Assembly: GCA_900543105.1 (NCBI GenBank)
Contig: UQQA01000034.1
Location: 1-19,238, forward strand
DNA length: 19,238 nucleotides
Direction of reading: 5' to 3'
DNA from: an uncultured Ruminococcus sp.
Lineage (GTDB): Bacteria > Bacillota > Clostridia > Oscillospirales > Ruminococcaceae
Under the pieces are notes generated by a model, which had not been told where the DNA came from, made no database searches, and saw only the letters and a list, made by a program, of their open reading frames with translations. The position numbers were made by a program, and so were the translations under genes. This document shows, in pieces, positions 8,356 to 17,366 of the stretch. Each line of letters starts with the position of its first letter. The first letter of the stretch is position 1.

Positions 8356-11300
8356 TCAGATCAGATCGCTGTCGTCACCGTCATCGAAAGTGAGGTCATC
8401 ATCGTCGTCGCTGTCCCCATCTTCGTCAGCAAAATCGTCAATATCGTCATAATCCTTGTATGAGTAGCCGTCATCTTCGTCCTCGACATAAACATCGCTC
8501 ATATCCATATCGTCTGCATCAGAAACAGGCTGCGGAATGATATCGTCATCATCATCGAAAGACTGCTTGAGGTCGATCTCATCACCATCGGAGTTGAGGA
8601 CCTTGACATCAAGACCGAGTGACTGGAGCTCCTTGACAAGAACTCGGAACGATTCGGGAACGCCCGGCTTAGGAACATTCTGTCCCTTGACGATAGCTTC
8701 GTAGGTCTTGACACGTCCGACAGTATCGTCCGACTTGACTGTGAGTATTTCCTGAAGTGTATAAGCTGCACCGTAAGCTTCGAGAGCCCAAACTTCCATT
8801 TCGCCGAAACGCTGACCGCCGAACTGGGCTTTACCGCCGAGAGGCTGCTGCGTAACGAGGGAGTAAGGACCAACGGAACGTGCGTGGATCTTATCATCAA
8901 CGAGGTGGTGGAGCTTGAGGTAGTACATATAACCGACTGTAACCGGGTTATCGAACTTTTCGCCCGTTCTTCCGTCGTAAACGTCGGTCTTACCGTCTTC
9001 TCTCATACCTGCCTGCTTGAACATCTCACGGATATCATCTTCGTGAGCGCCATCGAATACAGGGGTCATTACCTTCCAGCCGAGCTTCTTTGCAGCCATA
9101 CCGAGATGAACTTCAAGAACCTGACCGATGTTCATACGTGAAGGAACGCCGAGAGGGTTAAGAACGATATCGAGCGGTGTACCGTCAGGGAGGAACGGCA
9201 TATCTTCGGATTTAAGGATACGGGAAACGACACCCTTGTTACCGTGACGGCCTGCCATCTTATCGCCGACAGAGATCTTACGCTTCTGCGCGATGTAGCA
9301 GCGGACGAGCATATTAACGCCCGGTGCAAGCTCCTTGCACTTATCACGGGTAAATACCTTAACGTCAACGATAATACCTGCTTCACCGTGAGGAACTTTA
9401 AGGGAGTTATCACGGACTTCTCTTGCCTTTTCGCCGAAAATAGCACGGAGCAGTCTTTCTTCTGCTGTAAGCTCGGTCTCACCCTTAGGTGTTACCTTAC
9501 CGACAAGGATATCACCTGCACGGACTTCAGCACCGATACGAATGATACCTCTGTCATCGAGGTCTTTGAGAGCGTCATCGCCGACATTAGGAATGTCACG
9601 GGTGATCTCTTCGGGTCCGAGCTTTGTATCTCTTGCTTCGATCTCATATTCTTCGATATGGATAGAAGTGTACATATCTTCACGGACAACACGTTCATTA
9701 AGGAGAACGGCGTCCTCGTAGTTGTAGCCTTCCCATGTCATGAAGCCGATGAGGGCATTCTTGCCGATGGAAATTTCACCGTTGCAGGTTGCAGGGCCGT
9801 CAGCGAGAACCTGACCGACATGAACTTCTTCACCGCAGTCAACAATAGGACGCTGATTGATGCAAGTACCCTGGTTGGAACGCTTGAACTTGATAAGCTC
9901 GTAGGTGTGGGTTGCGCCTGTGCCGTCCTTGATTACGATCTCATCGGCGGAAACCTTTTCCACAACGCCGTCATGCTTGGAAACAACGCAGACACCCGAG
10001 TCAACGGCAGCCTTGTATTCCATACCTGTACCAACGATAGGAGCTTCCGTCTTAAGAAGAGGAACTGCCTGACGCTGCATGTTTGAACCCATGAGCGCAC
10101 GGTTTGCGTCATCGTTTTCGAGGAACGGAATGGAAGCAGTCGCAATGGAAACGACCATCTTAGGAGAAACGTCCATGTAGTCGATACGTTCTCTTTCACA
10201 TTCGAGGATCTGATCTCTGTAACGTGCATTAACGATAGGTCTTGCGAACTTGTGATCCTCTGTAAGCGGTTCGTTAGCCTGAGCAACTGTGTAGTTATCC
10301 TCCATATCGGCAGTCATATAAACTACCTCGTCGGTAACTACGCCCGTAGCCTTATCAACTCTTCTGTAAGGAGCTTCGATAAAGCCGTATTCATTTATTC
10401 TTGCGAAAGATGCAAGATAGGAGATAAGTCCGATGTTAGGACCTTCAGGGGTTTCGATAGGACACATTCTTCCGTAGTGGGAGTAGTGAACGTCACGAAC
10501 CTCGAATCCGGCACGGTCACGGGAAAGACCGCCAGGGCCGAGGGCTGAAAGTCTTCTCTTATGAGTAAGCTCTGCGAGAGGGTTCGTCTGATCCATGAAC
10601 TGTGAAAGCGGTGATGAACCGAAGAATTCCTTTATCGCAGCTGTGATAGGTCTGATATTGATGAGAGATTCCGCAGACATTGCACCCTCGTTCTGAGTCT
10701 GGGTGTTCATTCTTTCACGGATAACTCTTTCCATTCTTGCAAAACCGATCCTGAACTGGTTCTGGAGAAGCTCGCCAACGGAACGGATACGTCTGTTGCC
10801 GAGGTGGTCGATATCGTCAACTGTACCAACGCCCTCGCAGAGGTTGATGAAGTAGCTGATAGTAGCATAGATATCGTCAAGAATGATATGCTTTGGAACA
10901 AGCTCTTCAAGACGGCTCTTGACCATCTCTTCGATCTCTTCCTTGTCAGCGGCATTTTCAAGGATATCCTTGAGGACTGCAAAGGAGACCTTCTCGTTAA
11001 TGCCATACTTGGCAGGGTCAAAGTCAACATAAGGAGCGATATCTACCATGCCGTTGCCGATAACCTTGACTTCTCTCTCTTCGATTCTGTGAGCGGATTC
11101 ACCTGTTGGTGTGGTGTAGAATTCCTTGTGCTCAATATCGAGCCAAACCTCGGAAACACCTGCCTGCTCGATCTCGAGAGCCTTGTCCATTGTGATAAGA
11201 TCGCCCTCGTCAGCCATGATCTCGCCCGTAAGAGGATTTGCAACGGGACGGGAAAGTCTGTGGCCTGCGATCCTTGTAGCAACGCCGAGCTTCTTATTGT

Positions 11301-12138
11301 ATTTATAGCGTCCGAAACGTGAAAGGTCATATCTTCTTGCATCGAAGAAGAGTGTATTGATGTGGGAAACGGCACTTTCTACCGTAGGAGGCTCGCCCGG
11401 ACGGAGCTTCTTGTAAACTTCAAGGAGAGCTTCTTCCGTGTTCTTTGTAGCGTCCTTCTGGAGGATAGTCTGTTCAAGGCGTTCGTCCTTGCCGAAGCGC
11501 TCTTCGATCTCGGCATCGGTACCGCAGCCGAGCGCTCTTATAAATGTAGTAAGGGGGATCTTTCTGTTCTTATCGATTCTTACATAGATAACGTCGTTGG
11601 AATCCATTTCGTATTCCAGCCAAGCACCTCTGTTAGGGATAACGGTGGTCTTGAAAAGATCCTTACCTGTTTTATCCTTTTCAACAGCATAGTAAACACC
11701 CGGGGAACGAACGAGCTGTGAAACGATAACACGTTCTGCGCCGTTGATAACGAATGTACCGCTCTCGGTCATGAGCGGCAGATCGCAGAGATAGATATCG
11801 GCATCGCCCGAATCGACGATATCACCTGTTGCTCTATCCCATACCTTAGCCTTAACGAACATCTTTGCAGAATAAGTTACGTCAAGTTCCTTGCACTTAG
11901 CAATGGAATAGTTCGATTCGTCAGCGAGCTTAAAGTCAACAAAGCTGAGAGAATAGTTGCCGTTATAGTCCGTGATGGAGGACATATCGTGAAGAACTTC
12001 CTTAAGTCCTTCGTCCAGGAACCATTCATAAGACTTTTTCTGCACCTCAATGAGGTTAGGCATCGGCAGAACTTCGTTGATCTTTCCGAAGCTCATACGA
12101 GTTGTTTTACCAAGCTGGACAGGCTTGACATTAACCAT
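8356..12138 (-). CDS. rpoB: DNA-directed RNA polymerase subunit beta
   Basis: This 1260-residue protein is the beta subunit of RNA polymerase, forming one side of the DNA channel and the rifampicin pocket. Hallmarks are [13 protein letters not shown] near the N-terminus, the rifampicin region around 505-535 ([20 protein letters not shown]), [15 protein letters not shown], and [20 protein letters not shown] towards the C-terminus. Residue 510, usually Gln, is Pro. The main rifampicin-contact residues keep the sensitive state. The last 68 residues (about 1193-1260; bases 8359-8562) form an acidic tail with 31 Asp and 3 Glu, absent from the roughly 1190-residue Bacillus protein. I chose the ATG at 12138 because AAGGAGG lies 9 nt upstream; an in-frame ATG at 12201 has no ribosome binding site. 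It is the first gene of a two-gene rpoBC unit. Confidence 0.98.
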   Translation of the reverse strand: MVNVKPVQLGKTTRMSFGKINEVLPMPNLIEVQKKSYEWFLDEGLKEVLHDMSSITDYNGNYSLSFVDFKLADESNYSIAKCKELDVTYSAKMFVKAKVWDRATGDIVDSGDADIYLCDLPLMTESGTFVINGAERVIVSQLVRSPGVYYAVEKDKTGKDLFKTTVIPNRGAWLEYEMDSNDVIYVRIDKNRKIPLTTFIRALGCGTDAEIEERFGKDERLEQTILQKDATKNTEEALLEVYKKLRPGEPPTVESAVSHINTLFFDARRYDLSRFGRYKYNKKLGVATRIAGHRLSRPVANPLTGEIMADEGDLITMDKALEIEQAGVSEVWLDIEHKEFYTTPTGESAHRIEEREVKVIGNGMVDIAPYVDFDPAKYGINEKVSFAVLKDILENAADKEEIEEMVKSRLEELVPKHIILDDIYATISYFINLCEGVGTVDDIDHLGNRRIRSVGELLQNQFRIGFARMERVIRERMNTQTQNEGAMSAESLINIRPITAAIKEFFGSSPLSQFMDQTNPLAELTHKRRLSALGPGGLSRDRAGFEVRDVHYSHYGRMCPIETPEGPNIGLISYLASFARINEYGFIEAPYRRVDKATGVVTDEVVYMTADMEDNYTVAQANEPLTEDHKFARPIVNARYRDQILECERERIDYMDVSPKMVVSIATASIPFLENDDANRALMGSNMQRQAVPLLKTEAPIVGTGMEYKAAVDSGVCVVSKHDGVVEKVSADEIVIKDGTGATHTYELIKFKRSNQGTCINQRPIVDCGEEVHVGQVLADGPATCNGEISIGKNALIGFMTWEGYNYEDAVLLNERVVREDMYTSIHIEEYEIEARDTKLGPEEITRDIPNVGDDALKDLDDRGIIRIGAEVRAGDILVGKVTPKGETELTAEERLLRAIFGEKAREVRDNSLKVPHGEAGIIVDVKVFTRDKCKELAPGVNMLVRCYIAQKRKISVGDKMAGRHGNKGVVSRILKSEDMPFLPDGTPLDIVLNPLGVPSRMNIGQVLEVHLGMAAKKLGWKVMTPVFDGAHEDDIREMFKQAGMREDGKTDVYDGRTGEKFDNPVTVGYMYYLKLHHLVDDKIHARSVGPYSLVTQQPLGGKAQFGGQRFGEMEVWALEAYGAAYTLQEILTVKSDDTVGRVKTYEAIVKGQNVPKPGVPESFRVLVKELQSLGLDVKVLNSDGDEIDLKQSFDDDDDIIPQPVSDADDMDMSDVYVEDEDDGYSYKDYDDIDDFADEDGDSDDDDDLTFDDGDDSDLI

Positions 12139-12147
12139 AGGCGAGTC

Positions 12148-12154
12148 CCTCCTT
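12148..12154 (-). promoter_or_regulatory. Ribosome binding site of rpoB
   Basis: AAGGAGG on the minus strand lies 9 nt before the ATG at 12138. It is the only strong Shine-Dalgarno sequence in the leader, and it rules in favour of this start over the ATG 21 codons upstream. Confidence 0.8.
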
Positions 12155-12304
12155 AAAATTTTACGGGGATAATTTTCCGTTTTCGCTTTAATTTCGGACA
12201 TTTGCCGAATATTTGCAAAAACAGTTGCAATTCAGAAAAAAATGTGTTATACTATTACCATACGGTAAAAACGCACATAGAATTGCATTATGATACAGTA
12301 TATT

Positions 12305-12333
12305 ATTATACTACGTTCAGCAAATTTTGTCAA
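12305..12333 (-). promoter_or_regulatory. Perfect consensus sigma-A promoter of rpoBC
   Basis: On the minus strand TTGACA (12328-12333) is followed by exactly 17 nt and TATAAT (12305-12310), a full match to the housekeeping consensus. Transcription should begin near 12298, giving a leader of about 160 nt before the rpoB ATG. The leader holds a small hairpin with 5-bp arms TTACC and GGTAA (12255-12268). This supports strong constitutive transcription of rpoBC from its own promoter rather than read-through from a ribosomal protein operon. Confidence 0.9.
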
Positions 12334-12378
12334 GGGCTTTTTCAATAAAAAATCAATTATTTTTACTGTATATACTAT

Positions 12379-12384
12379 TATAAT
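12379..12384 (+). promoter_or_regulatory. Possible -10 box for the TM2 gene
   Basis: TATAAT on the plus strand lies 28 nt before the ATG of the TM2-domain gene, in an AT-rich tract. No good -35 box is found 16-18 nt upstream. A start near 12391 would leave a leader of about 22 nt containing AAAGGAAAGG. This is the most likely promoter position, but it is weakly supported. Confidence 0.35.
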
Positions 12385-12412
12385 AGACATAAAGGAAAGG
12401 ACACATTAAAAA

Positions 12413-13000
12413 ATGAACAACGAATCAAACGGATTTTACGGAGATGACGGCGAATTTTACCCCGAGGGTTCTCAGTCAGCCGAAATGTATAAACAGTCAC
12501 ATTCGCAGGAAAATCTTTACCCCAAGCGCCCGAATATCAGCTACACCACTCAGGCAATGCCGCAGGACACGCCGAATATAAAGGTAGCTCCCGATGCTCC
12601 CGCCGAAAGGGACATCTATGGCGGTGAAGTTTACGAAGGGAAAACGAAATTCTGCAAATTCTGCGGAAAGAAGATAGCGTTCGATGCGGTCGTGTGCACA
12701 CATTGCGGCAGGCAGGTCGAAATGCTCCGTCAGGAATCCGCACCTGCTCCGACTATCATAAACAACGTCAATACCAACAATGTGAACAACAACTCGAACG
12801 CATACAAAAATCCCCGTTTGAAAAATAAATGGGTTGCATTCTTCCTCTGCCTTTTCTTCGGAGGATTGGGTATCCATAAATTTTACGAGGGAAAGATACT
12901 TATGGGCATACTTTACTTATGCACGGGTGGTATATGCGGAATCGGCTGGTTCATCGACCTGATAAAGCTTTTGTTCAAACCGAATCCGTACTCCGTATAA
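12413..13000 (+). CDS. Zinc-ribbon and TM2-domain membrane protein
   Basis: This 195-residue protein has three parts. Residues 1-75 are a polar, probably disordered N-terminal region rich in Asn, Gln, Ser and Pro. Residues 80-100 are a zinc ribbon with Cys81, Cys84, Cys95 and Cys98 (CKFCGKK and CTHCGR). An Asn-rich linker (about 115-130) leads to a TM2 domain (about 139-188), with KWVAFFLCLFFGGLGIHKFY followed by a second helix ending at WFIDLIKLL. TM2 domains are two-helix hairpins of poorly known function, often found beside zinc ribbons in Firmicutes. The protein should be anchored in the cytoplasmic membrane with the ribbon in the cytosol. It is transcribed divergently from rpoBC and closed by its own terminator, so it looks monocistronic. 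The cellular role is unknown. Confidence 0.9.
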   Translation: MNNESNGFYGDDGEFYPEGSQSAEMYKQSHSQENLYPKRPNISYTTQAMPQDTPNIKVAPDAPAERDIYGGEVYEGKTKFCKFCGKKIAFDAVVCTHCGRQVEMLRQESAPAPTIINNVNTNNVNNNSNAYKNPRLKNKWVAFFLCLFFGGLGIHKFYEGKILMGILYLCTGGICGIGWFIDLIKLLFKPNPYSV

Positions 13001-13015
13001 AATCTGACAATATTG

Positions 13016-13045
13016 AAAGCAGACGCATAAAACCGTCTGCTTTTT
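13016..13045 (+). terminator. Intrinsic terminator after the TM2 gene
   Basis: AAAGCAGACG (13016-13025) pairs with CGTCTGCTTT (13034-13043) across an 8-nt loop, and the T-run extends to 13045. It starts 15 nt after the TM2 stop. It ends only 24 nt before the next gene's ATG, leaving almost no room for a separate promoter after it. Confidence 0.85.
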
Positions 13046-13069
13046 AAATTGAAATGGAAGGAAGTTTTT

Positions 13070-14434
13070 ATGAAGAACAAGGATCTCACCGTCGGCGAGC
13101 CTAAAAGGGTGCTGATAGGCTTTACGATACCGCTTTTCATAAGCGTTATCTTTCAGCAGCTCTACAACATTGCCGACAGCGTTATCGCAGGCAAATTCGC
13201 AGGCGAAAGCGCACTCGCCGCTATCGGCGCAAGCTACCCTATCACGATGATCTTTATGGCGGTCGCTATCGGAAGTCAGATCGGCTGCTCGGTCGTTATA
13301 AGCCGTTATTTCGGCGCAGGCGACTACAAGACCGCAAAGACCTGCATAACCACATCAATGCTCGGAGGACTTCTGCTCTCGACGGTGCTTACGGCGCTCG
13401 GCGTACTGTTCAGCCCTCAGCTTATGCAGCTTGTCAACACGCCTGATGATATTTTCGCGGACGGTGACCTTTATCTGCGCATTTACACGGCAGGCTTCAT
13501 TTTTCTCTACATATACAACATCACAACAGGCATTTTCAACAGTCTTGGCGACAGCAAAACTCCGCTGATATTCTTAATAGTATCTTCGCTCGGTAACATC
13601 GCGCTCGATGCGCTGTTTGTCATTGTTTTCAGCTGGGGCGTGAGCGGTGTAGCGTGGGCAACGTTCATTGCGCAGGGTATTTCCTGTATACTTTCCGTAA
13701 TAGTGCTGAAAAAGCGTGTTGACTCTATGAAAACCGAGAAAAAAGCCGCACTTTTCAGCGGTGCGGCACTCAAAGAGATACTCACGGTCGCAATTCCGAG
13801 CATTTTACAGCAGAGCTTTATCTCTATCGGAAATCTTTTCGTTCAGTATGTCATAAACGGCTTCGGTTCGTCCGTTATCGCAGGCTATTCAGCCGCAATA
13901 AAGCTCAACACGTTCGCTATAACGAGCTTTACAACGCTCGGAAACGGAATTTCGAGCTTCACTGCGCAGAACCTTGGCGCAGGAAAGCTTGACCGAGTAA
14001 AGACGGCATTCAGGGCGGCTATGATATTCGCTTTGGCGGTCGCAGCGGTGTTCGTTTTCTGCTATACGGCGCTCGGAAAATTCTTCCTCGGTCTGTTTAT
14101 GAACAGCGAGGCTACCGAGCTTGCGGTAAAAACGGGACTTGACTTTATGTATATCGTATGTCCTTTCTACTTCGTTGTCTGCGTAAAGCTTATATGCGAC
14201 GGAATTTTAAGAGGCAGTGAGAGTATGGGTTACTTTATGGCTTCGACATTCACCGATCTTATCCTGCGGGTTATCTTTGCATTCGTTCTTTCGTCATTCT
14301 GGGGAGTAACGGGCGTTTGGATAGGCTGGCCTATAAGCTGGTTCTGCGGAACGGTCCTCTCGTTCCTTTTCTACAAGACGGGAGCATGGCAGAAGAAATA
14401 CAATGCACGAATGGCTGAAACAGAAAGGAATTGA
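13070..14434 (+). CDS. MATE family multidrug/toxin exporter (second)
   Basis: This 454-residue protein is a 12-helix MATE antiporter. It resembles the exporter at 115-1455: IFQQLYNIADSVIAGKFAG near the N-terminus and SLGDSKTPLIFLIVSSL around residue 160 match the same words there. It should exchange a cation for an organic substrate across the cytoplasmic membrane; the substrate is not readable. I chose the ATG at 13070 because GGAAGGAAG lies just upstream. An in-frame TTG at 13049 is nearer the terminator and has no ribosome binding site. The gene is followed after 3 nt by a pyrophosphatase-Nudix fusion gene, whose ribosome binding site (AAAGGAA, 14424-14430) lies inside this gene's last codons, so the two form an operon. 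Confidence 0.9.
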   Translation: MKNKDLTVGEPKRVLIGFTIPLFISVIFQQLYNIADSVIAGKFAGESALAAIGASYPITMIFMAVAIGSQIGCSVVISRYFGAGDYKTAKTCITTSMLGGLLLSTVLTALGVLFSPQLMQLVNTPDDIFADGDLYLRIYTAGFIFLYIYNITTGIFNSLGDSKTPLIFLIVSSLGNIALDALFVIVFSWGVSGVAWATFIAQGISCILSVIVLKKRVDSMKTEKKAALFSGAALKEILTVAIPSILQQSFISIGNLFVQYVINGFGSSVIAGYSAAIKLNTFAITSFTTLGNGISSFTAQNLGAGKLDRVKTAFRAAMIFALAVAAVFVFCYTALGKFFLGLFMNSEATELAVKTGLDFMYIVCPFYFVVCVKLICDGILRGSESMGYFMASTFTDLILRVIFAFVLSSFWGVTGVWIGWPISWFCGTVLSFLFYKTGAWQKKYNARMAETERN

Positions 14435-14437
14435 GCT

Positions 14438-15211
14438 ATGAACAAGGTACAGAAAGGCGATGTTTCCGCTCTCGGAAAAAGCTTCACAGTAAAGACCGAC
14501 CGCCCTATCGGCACTATCCACCCGAAACACCCGGAGATAATCTATCCCGTGAACTATGGCTTCGTTCCCGACCTTTTTGCAGGTGACGGCGAGGAGCAGG
14601 ACGTTTACATTCTCGGCGTTGACGAACCTGTTGACGAAATTACCGTTACGATAGCTGCGATCGTTCTCCGCTCGGACGATGACGAGGACAAGTGGGTCGG
14701 CGTTCCCGAGGAGCTGCTCGGCACTCCCCTTTGCTACGAGTGCAATATCCGCAAGGCTGTCGATTTTCAGGAGCAGTTCCACACATCTGCCATTGACGCT
14801 TTATATGAAAAGACCTGCGGAGCGGTGATGTTCACCGAACAGGACGGCGTTCGGAAATATCTTCTTATCACGAACAACAGCGGACACATCGGCTTTCCCA
14901 AGGGACACGTTGAATTCGGCGAAAATGAGGAGCAGACCGCCGTTCGTGAAGTCCGTGAGGAAACGGGGCTTCACGCCGAGCTTATCGGCGGCTTTCGTAT
15001 GGAATACCGCTACACCAACGGCGAGGGACATCACAAGAACCCCGTTTATTTTCTCTCGGAATATAATGCAGATGTGAAGCTTCAGACCGAAGAGATAACC
15101 TCGTCCTATCTTCTCCCATACGAAGAAGCCTTGTCAACGCTGAACTATCCGCAGGACAGACCCGTGCTTAAAGCTGCGGAGAAGTTTCTGAACGAACGAA
15201 ACGAAAAATAA
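14438..15211 (+). CDS. Fusion of class I pyrophosphatase-like domain and Nudix hydrolase
   Basis: This 257-residue protein joins two phosphate-hydrolysing folds. Residues about 15-120 match the core of class I inorganic pyrophosphatase: DRPIGTIHP, YPVNYGFVPD, an acidic cluster GDGEEQDVY (Asp50, Glu52, Asp55) and DDDEDKWVGVP (Asp80-Asp84, Lys85). These correspond to metal-binding and catalytic positions, though one Asp is replaced by Glu. The domain is shorter than the usual 175 residues and appears to lack the late Tyr-Lys pair. Residues about 124-255 are a Nudix hydrolase with a complete Nudix box: Gly156, Glu162, then REVREETGL at 170-178. The Nudix part resembles dinucleoside tetraphosphate hydrolases. 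A PPi-releasing Nudix reaction coupled to PPi hydrolysis is attractive but inferred. It is cytoplasmic and sits 3 nt after a MATE gene, so it is probably translationally coupled. Confidence 0.9.
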   Translation: MNKVQKGDVSALGKSFTVKTDRPIGTIHPKHPEIIYPVNYGFVPDLFAGDGEEQDVYILGVDEPVDEITVTIAAIVLRSDDDEDKWVGVPEELLGTPLCYECNIRKAVDFQEQFHTSAIDALYEKTCGAVMFTEQDGVRKYLLITNNSGHIGFPKGHVEFGENEEQTAVREVREETGLHAELIGGFRMEYRYTNGEGHHKNPVYFLSEYNADVKLQTEEITSSYLLPYEEALSTLNYPQDRPVLKAAEKFLNERNEK

Positions 15212-15283
15212 ATGTATCTGCTGCTTGTGATGATCTCAAAGACGGAGAAAGAATGCAGCAGCAATGCGTAATTATTCATATAG

Positions 15284-15321
15284 AAACGACCGTTCGGAGC
15301 AATTTCCAAACGGTCGTTTTT
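15284..15321 (+). terminator. Terminator between convergent genes
   Basis: AAACGACCGTT (15284-15294) pairs with AACGGTCGTTT (15309-15319) around a 14-nt loop, followed on the plus strand by TTTTTATTT. It ends the MATE-Nudix operon. The inverted repeat could also stop the converging GH31 transcript, but the T-run on that strand (TTTCTATAT) is weaker. Confidence 0.9.
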
Positions 15322-15331
15322 ATTTATATAA

Positions 15332-17311
15332 TTATTCGCACTTTACAAATACAGGTGTATATTCAAGCGGTGCGTCTGCTGTTACCCACACGCCGCCGTC
15401 GAGGATATCTCCGCCCGAGAGAGCCTGCCATCTGCCCTTTGGGAGATAAACCTTTCTGCTGCGCTGACCGTACTCCATAACGGGAGCAACGAGGTAGCGG
15501 CTGCCGAACATATACTGGTCGGAAAGCTCCCAAGCTGTTTCATCGTCGGGGAATTCATAGAACATCGTTCTGATGAGCGGTGAGCCGTTTTTGCTTGATT
15601 CTCCGATAAGCTCATGGATATACGGAATGAGCTTTTCACGAACACCGAGCTGGTCGTGCATAATTTTGAATGCTTCATCGCCATAGCTCCAAAGCTCGTT
15701 AGGCTGACCTGTTTTGAGGTAGCCGCCGCCGAAATCGCGGTCATCGAGCGGCGGGATATTGTAAGGGCCGCGGTCGCCGTGCATACGGAGGAACGGTGTG
15801 AATACTGCAAATTCGTACCAGCGAAGGAGAAGCTCACGGAACTCGGGGTCGTTTACATCGTCCGTCATAAAACCGCCGATATCGGTCGTCCAGAGCGGTA
15901 TGCCTGCAATGCCCATATTCAAGCCTGCGGAAAGCTGATCGCGGAAAGCTTCAAACGTACTCGGAACATCTCCCGACCAAACGAGAGTGCCGTACTTCTG
16001 CGAGCCTGCCCATGCGCTTCTGATAAGGTTGATGAAGCCGCTCTTGCCCTGCTCGGTCATTCCGTCATAGAATGCCTTTGCATAATTCTTCGGGAATTCG
16101 TTTCCGACCTTTAATGCAGGGCCGCTGTAGAAGCGGAAGTTTTCATAGTCATAAACGGCGTAGTCGGGTTCTGCGTTATCGAGCCAGAAATAGTCGATGC
16201 CGAGGTCGGCATAATTCTTTTTGCACTTTTCCCAAAGATATTTCCTTGCTTCGGGGTTGAACATATCGATAGTAAGACAGTCGCCCTGATAATCGTAGGT
16301 CTGCGCTGCGCCGCGCTCTGTACGCTCGAGAAGTCCGAGGTCGTTCAGTTCCCAGAAGTTCTCACACTTCTTGTCAACGCTCGGCCAAACGGAGACCATT
16401 ACCTTTATTCCCATTGAGTGAAGCTCGTCCGTCATTGCCTTTACATCGGGCCAATATTTCGTATCGAAGCACCATGAACCCTGATAAGGCCAGTGGAAAA
16501 AGTCGATAACGATTGCGCTGAGCTGTATTCCAAGCTCGTGATACTTTCTTGCGACTTCAAGCACTTCGTCCTGAGTGCGGTAACGAAGCTTGCACTGCCA
16601 AAGTCCGAGAAGCTCTTCCGAAACAACGGGAGTTCTGCCCGTCTGCTCGGTGAAGTTTTCGATTATCTTTGCAGGAGTGTCGCCAACGGTTATCCAGTAA
16701 TCGACCTCTTCGCTGTCGCGCGAGAGCCACTCGGTCATATTCTTGCCGAAAGTTACCTGACCTACGGATGGGTTGTTCCAGAAGAAGCCGTAACCCATTG
16801 ACGAAACAGCGAACGGGATAGTTACCTGCGAATTTCTCTGTGCAAGCTCAAGCGTACAGCCTTTAAGGTCGAGATAAGGCTGCTGATACTGACCCATTCC
16901 GAACAGCTTTTCGCCGTCGTTGCTCTCGAAGCGGACAGTCATTCGCCAGTCATTGCCTGCAAGACCTTTCATCTCTCTGCCGACGATCTTAAGGCAGCGG
17001 CTCTCCTTGCTTACAGTGCCGCCGTAGCTGCGGTAATACTCACGGAGGATAAGCTTTCCCTTGCGGAAGAAGCTGAGAACGCCTGCAAAATTTACCTCGG
17101 CACGGATATCGCCGTTGGTGATGGCTGCGTTGTTGTCCTCAATGCTGATCTCGGCAGTGCCGCCGGCTTCGCTCAAAGCGTGAAGTTCGCCCGAAAAGTC
17201 GGGGTTCTGCGTTGCACGGACACGGAGTGAATCCTTGCCCCAAGGCTCGATGAGCAGGGTCTCATTTCCGTTCTTTGCGATAAGCTTGTTTTCGTTCTGA
17301 ATAAATCTCAT
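15332..17311 (-). CDS. Glycoside hydrolase family 31 alpha-glycosidase
   Basis: This 659-residue protein is a retaining alpha-glycosidase of family GH31, whose members cleave alpha-glucosides or alpha-xylosides. It has an N-terminal beta-sandwich (about 1-165), a TIM barrel (about 215-540) and C-terminal beta domains. The nucleophile is Asp378 in FWLDNAEP and the acid/base is Asp448 in WSGDVPSTF. DFFHWPYQGSW marks the substrate pocket. The WLDNAEP form is closer to alpha-xylosidase-type relatives than to classic maltase-type enzymes, but specificity is not proven. No signal peptide is present, so it acts inside the cell. I chose the ATG at 17311 because GAGAGGAG lies 8 nt upstream; an in-frame ATG at 17344 has none. 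It is divergent from an AraC-type regulator across 132 bp, which suggests specific induction by a sugar. Confidence 0.92.
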   Translation of the reverse strand: MRFIQNENKLIAKNGNETLLIEPWGKDSLRVRATQNPDFSGELHALSEAGGTAEISIEDNNAAITNGDIRAEVNFAGVLSFFRKGKLILREYYRSYGGTVSKESRCLKIVGREMKGLAGNDWRMTVRFESNDGEKLFGMGQYQQPYLDLKGCTLELAQRNSQVTIPFAVSSMGYGFFWNNPSVGQVTFGKNMTEWLSRDSEEVDYWITVGDTPAKIIENFTEQTGRTPVVSEELLGLWQCKLRYRTQDEVLEVARKYHELGIQLSAIVIDFFHWPYQGSWCFDTKYWPDVKAMTDELHSMGIKVMVSVWPSVDKKCENFWELNDLGLLERTERGAAQTYDYQGDCLTIDMFNPEARKYLWEKCKKNYADLGIDYFWLDNAEPDYAVYDYENFRFYSGPALKVGNEFPKNYAKAFYDGMTEQGKSGFINLIRSAWAGSQKYGTLVWSGDVPSTFEAFRDQLSAGLNMGIAGIPLWTTDIGGFMTDDVNDPEFRELLLRWYEFAVFTPFLRMHGDRGPYNIPPLDDRDFGGGYLKTGQPNELWSYGDEAFKIMHDQLGVREKLIPYIHELIGESSKNGSPLIRTMFYEFPDDETAWELSDQYMFGSRYLVAPVMEYGQRSRKVYLPKGRWQALSGGDILDGGVWVTADAPLEYTPVFVKCE

Positions 17312-17337
17312 AAAAAATGCTCCTCTCAAAACAGTTA

Positions 17338-17366
17338 TTGACATTTCCGTTATTTCTGATTATAAT
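17338..17366 (+). promoter_or_regulatory. Perfect consensus promoter of the AraC-family gene
   Basis: On the plus strand TTGACA (17338-17343) is followed by 17 nt and TATAAT (17361-17366). Transcription should start near 17373, leaving a leader of about 71 nt before the ATG at 17444. The -35 box lies within the presumed 5' leader of the divergent GH31 gene. Confidence 0.85.

Noticed and set aside
12139..12201. N-terminal extension of RpoB from the ATG at 12201
   Set aside because: No ribosome binding site precedes 12201, while AAGGAGG precedes 12138, and the extension would overlap the leader of a strong promoter without family support.
15218..15261. CTGCTGC/GCAGCAG inverted repeat after the Nudix gene as a terminator
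   Set aside because: The loop is about 30 nt and no T-run follows. The real terminator is 23 nt further on.
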